Shown here piece by piece: positions 7,023-11,179 of a stretch of 11,179 bases of DNA (its first letter is position 1; each line of letters opens with the position of its first letter). The DNA is from an archaeon (GTDB taxonomy: Archaea > Thermoproteota > Nitrososphaeria > Nitrososphaerales > UBA183), in contig JAJYNM010000021.1 of the NCBI GenBank assembly GCA_021786335.1, positions 1 through 11,179 of the forward strand. Reading direction: 5' to 3'. A program made the translations under genes and the position numbers. The notes below the pieces were generated by a model, which was not told the origin of the DNA, did not search any database, and saw only the letters and a list, made by a program, of their open reading frames with translations.

Positions 7023-7879
7023 TTGTCGCTCCCCGCCCCGAGGAATTCGAGTATGCTCCCTTCCCCTGCATCCCTCCTCCCGGTCGCGATGAACTTGGTC
7101 GCCTTCTCCCTCGCTTCGTTCTGAAGAGGGGTCGACACGTCCAACTTTTCCATCATCTTGAGCGAATTCTCTACTGCGAACCCCCTGAAGTGGTTGTTGA
7201 AGTAGCCGAACGTGTTCTTCGCCCTGGACGTGACGTCTCTTATCTTCGGGACCCATCCGTCGAGCTCGCTGTCGCTGTATCTGTAGTTGTACCATGGCCT
7301 GCTCCCTCTCCCGTGCCATCTCACGAAGGCGAAGTCAGCGGTCACGACTGTGTCTGGAGGGAGGAGCGGCTCGTCGACAATAACGTTCGCCAGGTTCCTG
7401 CCCCTGAGATAAGACCAGACCTCTTCCTTCAGCCACGATGGGTGCCTGAACTCGACCGCGAACATCAGGTCTTCGGGGGCCATGTCAAAGAAGTCCTTCA
7501 GCCTCTGAAAGTCATCTTGGAAGGTGTAGCTCGGCGGGAGTTGTGCTAAGATGGGTCCTAGTTTCCCCGCGGCTATGAGCGGCTTCAGAAGGCCTAGGAA
7601 CTTGACAAGGTCCGCTTCGACGCCCTGAGACAGGTCGAGCTTCTTGTCGTGGGTAATCAGCCTGGGGAGCTTCACCGAGAAGACGAACTTCTCGGGCGTA
7701 TACCTTGCCCAGCCGAGCACCATCCCCTTAGAGGGGTAGGCGTAGAACGTCGAGTCGACTTCCACAGTGACGTAGAGCCTGGAGTAGTATGACAGCTTGT
7801 TGACCGAAGAGTTCGGGTAGAAAACCCCATTCCATTCGTTGTACGACCAGCCAGACGTGCCAATGAGAAGGTCGGTCAA
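7019..7879 (-). CDS. DUF72 (YecE/COG1801) TIM-barrel protein
   Basis: The N-terminus LLIGTSGWSYNEWNGVFYP is the family signature. Later come STFYAYPSKGMVLGWARYTP, the FSVKLPRLITH segment, ILAQLPPSY, VEFRHPSW (residues about 145-152), FAFVRWHGR and FGYFNNHFRGFAVEN, all in the family order. DUF72 proteins are about 240-290 residue TIM-barrel-like proteins whose reaction is unsettled. The start TTG at 7879 (TTGACCGACC) places the signature six residues in. A T/A-rich box 30 nt upstream suggests a leaderless transcript of its own. The end overlaps the NAD kinase start by four bases, so the two are expressed together. Nothing in the sequence reveals the substrate. Confidence 0.92.
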   Translation of the reverse strand: MTDLLIGTSGWSYNEWNGVFYPNSSVNKLSYYSRLYVTVEVDSTFYAYPSKGMVLGWARYTPEKFVFSVKLPRLITHDKKLDLSQGVEADLVKFLGLLKPLIAAGKLGPILAQLPPSYTFQDDFQRLKDFFDMAPEDLMFAVEFRHPSWLKEEVWSYLRGRNLANVIVDEPLLPPDTVVTADFAFVRWHGRGSRPWYNYRYSDSELDGWVPKIRDVTSRAKNTFGYFNNHFRGFAVENSLKMMEKLDVSTPLQNEAREKATKFIATGRRDAGEGSILEFLGAGSDK

Positions 7880-7904
7880 CCCGACGTGCTGCGGCGTCGC
7901 TCTC

Positions 7905-7912
7905 GATTTAAG
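7905..7912 (-). promoter_or_regulatory. Candidate TATA box for the DUF72-NAD kinase pair
   Basis: The minus strand reads CTTAAATC, centred 30 nt before the TTG at 7879, in the 49-base gap after the mptA stop. That spacing puts transcription start at or next to the start codon, so the pair may have its own leaderless promoter inside the longer gene series. Confidence 0.5.
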
Positions 7913-7928
7913 TCTGGGGGCCCTTCTC

Positions 7929-8675
7929 TTAGAGGATCGGCATCCAGCCTGGCCTCGAAGACCACGTGGCGACTGCGTCGTGGGAGTGTATCGATTCGAA
8001 GCACCTTCCGCCTATGAAGAGGGCGTTAGGGAACCTGCTGACGCACTCTCTGACGATATCCTCCGCGAACTTCGGGTTGGATTGCGCCTCGAGGATCTTC
8101 TTCGCTTCATCCAGCCTCTTCATGTGTTCGATGGGAAAGGCTGAAAAGCACTCCGCGATTCTTCCGACGACGGCAATCGAATCGAGGGGTTTGTTGCTCT
8201 TCAGGAAAACCGTCAGTTGAGCTCTTTGCATGTGCCCCACCCCTATCATCTTCTTAGAGCATGGACAGGCCGTCATCCCGTCCAAAACGTACTTGTAGGT
8301 GACCGCGCCGCGTTCCGTAGCCCTCATTGTGACCTTCACGAACTGGTCTTCGTAGGGGAGCTCAAAGTCTGCAGTGACGCTGGACCCAGGCTGGGTCTGA
8401 TTCACCTCTTTGCAAATCCATCTGAGCCACTGCTCCACCCCCCTCGGTTTTCTGCTGTTCGCTGCCTTCACCATCCGGCTCATGTGAACTCCCCTGTGGA
8501 GCCCTGTGGAAGTCTGGATTGAAAGCTCGATGGGCATGGTGATGCTCCCAGAGCTGCCAATCACTCTGAGGTTAGCGATACCGGCGTCCACTGGCATTTG
8601 AGCGACCTCAGCCTGCACGTCGGCAGTAGCATCAATGTAGTCTAGGGCGTCCGTTGCTCTGTCTGGTCGCCTCAA
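7929..8675 (-). CDS. mptA: GTP cyclohydrolase, FolE2/MptA type (COG1469)
   Basis: The enzyme opens GTP to the first pterin of the preQ0/archaeosine and methanopterin routes, usually with Fe(II) or Zn(II). The family signatures are all present in 248 residues: DVQAEVAQMPVDAGI (19-33), GLHRGVHMSRM (58-68), LDGMTACPCSKKMIGVGHMQ (131-150, with metal-ligand Cys137), and RCFESIHSHDA (224-233). The FolE1 fold motifs are absent. Position directly after queD and queC suggests its product feeds 7-deazaguanine synthesis, as QueD needs dihydroneopterin triphosphate; MptA makes the cyclic phosphate form, so the exact intermediate is not settled by sequence. The start TTG at 8675 lies 26 nt after the queC stop. 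A weak A/T box (TTACTTAAG) about 30 nt upstream may give a second promoter. Confidence 0.9.
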   Translation of the reverse strand: MRRPDRATDALDYIDATADVQAEVAQMPVDAGIANLRVIGSSGSITMPIELSIQTSTGLHRGVHMSRMVKAANSRKPRGVEQWLRWICKEVNQTQPGSSVTADFELPYEDQFVKVTMRATERGAVTYKYVLDGMTACPCSKKMIGVGHMQRAQLTVFLKSNKPLDSIAVVGRIAECFSAFPIEHMKRLDEAKKILEAQSNPKFAEDIVRECVSRFPNALFIGGRCFESIHSHDAVATWSSRPGWMPIL

Positions 8676-8701
8676 TGAGTTCTCAAACCTTCGGCCACCC
8701 C

Positions 8702-9355
8702 TTAAGTAACTTTTCCTCCGCCTGTCGCAAGAGGGTCCTCAACCCCTGCCTCTCCGAACGACGCCCTCCTCGAGAGACACCCGGCGCACTTCCAGCAGTG
8801 CTCCTTTCCATCCCTGTGGCAGCTCCAGGTGAGTCCGAAGGGAACCCCCATCGAACTTGCCAGCCTAACGACCTGGGGCTTTCTCATCTGCCTTAGCGGG
8901 CGGACGATCCTGAGCCTCCCCCTCCTCAGAATCGGGGACCCGGCGCGGAACGCCTTCTCCAGGGCAGCGAAGAAGGCCGCGCTCACATCCGCGAAGACGG
9001 CTGTGTCGTCTTTGTTGTGCCCTCCTACTATGGCCGACGCCCTGACCTCTTCGGCATAGGACGCAGCGAAGGAGTAGAACACGCTGTTCCTGAGCGGGAT
9101 GTATGTCGGCGGGAGGCCCCAAAAACTGGCTCCGGTGATGTCAGCGGCCTCCCTAAGGTCAGGGAGCCTCACGAACCGGTGCTCTATCACGCCGAGTTTT
9201 GCCGCCATTTCCTTGGCGGACCGGAGTTCGCTGTCAGCTACCCCGCAGTACTCGAAGGTGAGCGCCCTGACCCTGTACGTCTCCTTGGCAAGCAGAAGCG
9301 CGGTAGCGGAGTCTATCCCGCCTGAAAGGAGCGCTACGGCTTCCTTCGTGCCGAT
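8702..9355 (-). CDS. queC: 7-cyano-7-deazaguanine (preQ0) synthase QueC, no canonical start codon
   Basis: QueC converts 7-carboxy-7-deazaguanine to preQ0 with ATP and ammonia. The PP-loop ATPase motif LLSGGIDSAT comes at residues 9-18, then IVGGHNKDD at about 109-117. The zinc site TWSCHRDGKEHCWKCAGC gives Cys179, 187, 190 and 193. With a start at the ATC (9353-9355) the protein is 217 residues, the normal family size, and overlaps the end of queD by 22 bases. That frame has no ATG, GTG or TTG between a plausible N-terminus and the PP-loop. The first ATG (9208) would delete the ATP-binding motif, so it cannot be the start of an active enzyme. Either ATC, coupling from queD, or a sequence error explains this. 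The usual DYGQRH region reads FEYCGVADSE. The function is firm; the start is not. Confidence 0.85.
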   Translation of the reverse strand: MGTKEAVALLSGGIDSATALLLAKETYRVRALTFEYCGVADSELRSAKEMAAKLGVIEHRFVRLPDLREAADITGASFWGLPPTYIPLRNSVFYSFAASYAEEVRASAIVGGHNKDDTAVFADVSAAFFAALEKAFRAGSPILRRGRLRIVRPLRQMRKPQVVRLASSMGVPFGLTWSCHRDGKEHCWKCAGCLSRRASFGEAGVEDPLATGGGKVT

Positions 9356-10194
9356 CGCGCACCTTCCTGGTGGATCTTCGCCAGGATGTGACTCCCCTTG
9401 TTCAGCCCTTCGTATACGTAGACTCCCACGGAGGTCACGTTCTCTGGCATCTTGGGGGCAATCCTAGAAAGCACTTCCCTCGCCAGGTTCTCGACGGTTG
9501 CCTCTCCATCCAGCAACACTGTGGTGTCCTTAGGGGCCTTGATTGCGAATTCTCCATGGACCGTGTCGAACTTCAGCGATACGCTCCTCCGGTCTACTGA
9601 CGTCACATACTTCCCGTGAATGAAGAGCTTGTGGTCGAGACCTTTGACTGCTTCCCTGACGATCTGTTTCGCTACGCCGAAATCAACGACCATCCCTTCA
9701 ATTGGTCTCCCCCCCACTTCCACGAGCACGCTGGAGGTGTGCCCGTGCATCACTGAGCATTTCTCTGTCTTCGGGAGGATGTGCGCGTAGTCAAAGTTAA
9801 AGGACGGGTCGTCCAGAAATATGGTCTGCACCCGCCCCTCTTCGCCCAGGCCAAGCACTCTTATGCCGTGGTCGAACCGGTCGCTTCTCAGCGCGTCCCT
9901 CCTGATTACAATGCAGCTCTTTCCCTTGAGGAGGCTCAATTCTCTCTCGTCCAATTTGGGCTCGACGAACACCAAAGTGCCGTTAACCTGGAAATCTGCC
10001 CTGAGGCTCCCAGCCCCAGGAACCGCTACGTCTTCCTTGAACTCGATCCTCATCGAGCCGAGGAGGTCGGCCAGTAGCTGGTGAGTGCTCGTCCGTCCTT
10101 GGGCGCCTCCTGCCCTGTAGCCCTTCTCATAGGCGCCCGTGTCAAGCTTCCTCAGCCGCGGAGCCAACTTGGACAGAATCTGCTCGGTCGACAA
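9334..10194 (-). CDS. queD: QueD/PTPS-family enzyme with an N-terminal PD-(D/E)XK nuclease-like domain
   Basis: Residues 131-286 form a complete 6-carboxytetrahydropterin synthase domain. Zinc ligands are His138 (FDYAH), His150 and His152 (MHGHTS). The catalytic Cys146 lies just before HGH. IEGMVVDFGVAK (165-176), the catalytic GLDHKLF (185-191), TVENLA (233-238) and Glu262 (YVYEG) follow. The domain makes 6-carboxytetrahydropterin, the second step to preQ0. Ordinary QueD is 120-150 residues. Here 130 residues precede it: a helix (HQLLADLLGSM), strand (RIEFKEDVAVPG), then RADFQVNGTLVFVEPKLDE with Asp67, Glu78 and Lys80 spaced as in PD-(D/E)XK nucleases, and CIVIRRDALRSD. The start TTG at 10194 lies about 27 nt after a TATA element, suggesting a leaderless message. 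It heads the operon. The nuclease-like reading is inference. Confidence 0.88.
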   Translation of the reverse strand: MSTEQILSKLAPRLRKLDTGAYEKGYRAGGAQGRTSTHQLLADLLGSMRIEFKEDVAVPGAGSLRADFQVNGTLVFVEPKLDERELSLLKGKSCIVIRRDALRSDRFDHGIRVLGLGEEGRVQTIFLDDPSFNFDYAHILPKTEKCSVMHGHTSSVLVEVGGRPIEGMVVDFGVAKQIVREAVKGLDHKLFIHGKYVTSVDRRSVSLKFDTVHGEFAIKAPKDTTVLLDGEATVENLAREVLSRIAPKMPENVTSVGVYVYEGLNKGSHILAKIHQEGARSARRKP

Positions 10195-10218
10195 GCTTGG
10201 AACGGAGAAACTGCTTGG

Positions 10219-10226
10219 TTTATACC
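10219..10226. promoter_or_regulatory. Shared TATA element between queD and tRNA-Gly
   Basis: TTTATACC on the plus strand (GGTATAAA on the minus) lies about 27 nt from the queD TTG and about 29 nt from the 5' end of the tRNA. Both distances fit archaeal TATA-to-start spacing, so one short A/T patch may serve both divergent genes. No second TATA-like box is seen in the gap. Confidence 0.55.
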
Positions 10227-10251
10227 ATTTCTGTTCAAGGGGGCGGGTAGT

Positions 10252-10326
10252 GCGGCCTTGATCCAGTGGTTAGGATAGTGGCTTCCCAAGCCACTCGCCC
10301 GGGTTCGAATCCCGGAGGCCGCACCA
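10252..10326 (+). tRNA. tRNA-Gly (anticodon CCC)
   Basis: A full cloverleaf is visible. The acceptor stem is GCGGCCT with AGGCCGC, the D stem ATCC/GGAT with loop AGTGGTTA, and the anticodon stem GTGGC/GCCAC closes loop TTCCCAA, giving anticodon CCC, which reads GGG. The T arm is CCGGG-TTCGAAT-CCCGG. The discriminator base A is at 10323 and CCA is encoded (10324-10326). There is no intron. Position 15 is G and the variable loop ends in C, so the Levitt pair is suitable for archaeosine, the product of the pathway encoded divergently next door. Confidence 0.97.
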
Positions 10327-10510
10327 CAAATCGTGCTGTGTAACCATTCGGAGCAGTGGTCGGCGGGGCCGTGAAGCCGGGGCCATTGGAACTTGCGCCT
10401 GTTGCGACCGCTGAAGTCATGGTGAAGCTCTAATCCACAGTCCCTTCCTCGTCACGTCTCATGTACGATTGCCAGCTTCGGGGATACTGGTGGTCAGTCG
10501 ACCTGCGCGG
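10327..10510. other. Intergenic gap after tRNA-Gly, no gene supported
   Basis: This 184-base gap separates the tRNA from the end of the peroxiredoxin gene. The plus strand holds a 26-codon open run after a stop at about 10337 (AVKPGPLELAPVATAEVMVKL-like composition, ending TAA near 10430). It has no start or recognised match. No clear poly-T terminator follows the tRNA. Confidence 0.35.
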
Positions 10511-10969
10511 TCAGTCTCGGATTGCCTTCAGAGCCTCAATCGCTTCGGCGATGTGCTGCCTTGGCTTGAGCTGCGACGAGAACTTGTGCCTTACGACACC
10601 TTTCTTGTCTATGACGAAAGTGACCCGGTCAGGGATGAGGCCCATCGACTTCGCGCCGTACTCAGCTCTGACTTTCCCCCCTGCGTCAGCGAGCAGCGGG
10701 AATCTGGCCCCACATTCCTTTGCGAAACCGTTATGGCTCTCGGCCGAGTCGGAGCTTATGCCGATCACCTCTGCTCCCATCTCCAAGAGGCCTTCGTAGC
10801 TTTCACCGAATGCCTTTGTCTCTTGTGTGCACCCCATGGTGAAGTCCTTCGGATAGAAGTAGAGGACCACGTTCTTCGTGCCGGCGAACTCATGCAGCGA
10901 CACCGTCCGTCCATCCTGTGCTGGGAGGGTGAAGTCCGGGGCCTTGTCTCCTACCCTTGGGCCGCTCAA
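10511..10969 (-). CDS. bcp: Peroxiredoxin, Bcp/PrxQ family
   Basis: This 152-residue thiol peroxidase reduces hydrogen and organic peroxides in the cytoplasm. The N-terminus [14 protein letters not shown] starts the thioredoxin-like fold. The peroxidatic motif [14 protein letters not shown] (37-50) supplies Thr44 and Cys47. The PrxQ resolving Cys usually found five residues later is absent (CTQETK); Cys86 ([13 protein letters not shown]) is the only other cysteine and could serve instead, otherwise it is a 1-Cys enzyme. Later blocks [16 protein letters not shown] and [16 protein letters not shown] are typical. The start TTG at 10969 is preceded by GAGGA at a normal Shine-Dalgarno distance and lies five bases after the stop of the upstream partial gene, so the two share a transcript. 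Confidence 0.94.
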   Translation of the reverse strand: MSGPRVGDKAPDFTLPAQDGRTVSLHEFAGTKNVVLYFYPKDFTMGCTQETKAFGESYEGLLEMGAEVIGISSDSAESHNGFAKECGARFPLLADAGGKVRAEYGAKSMGLIPDRVTFVIDKKGVVRHKFSSQLKPRQHIAEAIEALKAIRD

Positions 10970-10974
10970 CGTCC

Positions 10975-11179
10975 TCAGGTCCCTTCCGTGATCTTCCTCA
11001 TTGTAATCGAACCGTTCCGGATGTCCAAGTCATAGATTTCATTGACGTCGAGCCTGAGGCCGAACAGGTCGTACTCCGACTCGGTCAGGGTCATGATAAT
11101 CTTGGAGAACCCTACTTCCCTCATCTGGGGCATCAGACCCATGGACTGCAACTGCGACACCATCCCCTGGACGACTCTG
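10975..11179 (-). CDS. C-terminal part of an unrecognised conserved-looking protein (runs off window)
   Basis: The frame is open from the window edge to TGA at 10975-10977, giving at least 67 residues. An internal ATG at 11163 is possible but the frame continues upstream (RVVQG before it), so I treat it as a 5'-truncated gene. Visible segments are [39 protein letters not shown] and [12 protein letters not shown], an alpha/beta-looking soluble domain with no cysteines. I do not recognise the family. It is probably co-transcribed with the peroxiredoxin. GC-rich third positions support real coding. Confidence 0.65.
   Translation of the reverse strand, partial: RVVQGMVSQLQSMGLMPQMREVGFSKIIMTLTESEYDLFGLRLDVNEIYDLDIRNGSITMRKITEGT

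Noticed and set aside
7020..7319. N-terminal extension of the NAD kinase frame up to 7319
   Set aside because: The extra 99 residues are Arg/Gln/Glu-rich and overlap the well-conserved DUF72 coding sequence. The GTG at 7022 coupled to the DUF72 stop gives a normal-length kinase.
8702..9208. QueC starting at ATG 9208
   Set aside because: This would remove the LLSGGIDSAT ATP-binding loop, which is present and in frame just upstream.
10251..10330. tRNA-Gly as an integration site for a mobile element
   Set aside because: I saw no integrase gene in the window and no second copy of the tRNA 3' end.
1..11179. CRISPR array or insertion sequence
   Set aside because: No regularly spaced repeats, no transposase motif and no long terminal inverted repeats were seen on either strand.

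Overview
The window looks archaeal, most likely from the Nitrososphaerota/Crenarchaeota side; that placement is an inference from gene content. The signs are TATA-type promoter elements about 25-35 nt upstream of start codons with no leader, heavy use of TTG and GTG starts, an AbrB-PhoU fusion regulator, a FolE2/MptA-type GTP cyclohydrolase with archaeal-style QueD and QueC (the preQ0/archaeosine route), and a short MerA without its N-terminal metal-binding domain.

Region 1 (1-1721, + strand) is a mercury-resistance unit. An ArsR-family regulator gene, broken by a frameshift, is followed after one base by an intact mercuric reductase, merA. Region 2 (1722-3474, mainly - strand) is a decaying neighbourhood: an intact YhfC-like membrane protein whose stop codon overlaps the start of a second membrane-protein gene. 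That second gene has been destroyed by several frameshifts and an in-frame TGA. A further protein-like scrap lies beyond it. Region 3 (3503-4201) holds no gene I can support.

Region 4 (4202-6218) carries a small zinc-ribbon protein and a small winged-helix protein, divergent around a near-palindromic TATA region. A 345-residue AbrB-PhoU phosphate-type regulator follows, with a perfectly palindromic TATA box. On its other side is a possible 36-residue protein.

Region 5 (6231-10194, - strand) is the most coherent block, transcribed queD, queC, mptA, DUF72, NAD kinase. QueD, QueC and the cyclohydrolase form most of the GTP-to-preQ0 pathway (QueE is not in the window), which supplies the 7-deazaguanine base of archaeosine in tRNA. 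The QueD is unusual: about 130 extra N-terminal residues carry a PD-(D/E)XK-nuclease-like motif. The queC start lies inside queD and lacks ATG, GTG or TTG. The operon diverges from a tRNA-Gly(CCC) gene across a short shared A/T promoter element. Region 6 (10511-11179, - strand) has a Bcp/PrxQ peroxiredoxin behind the end of an unrecognised protein that runs off the window.
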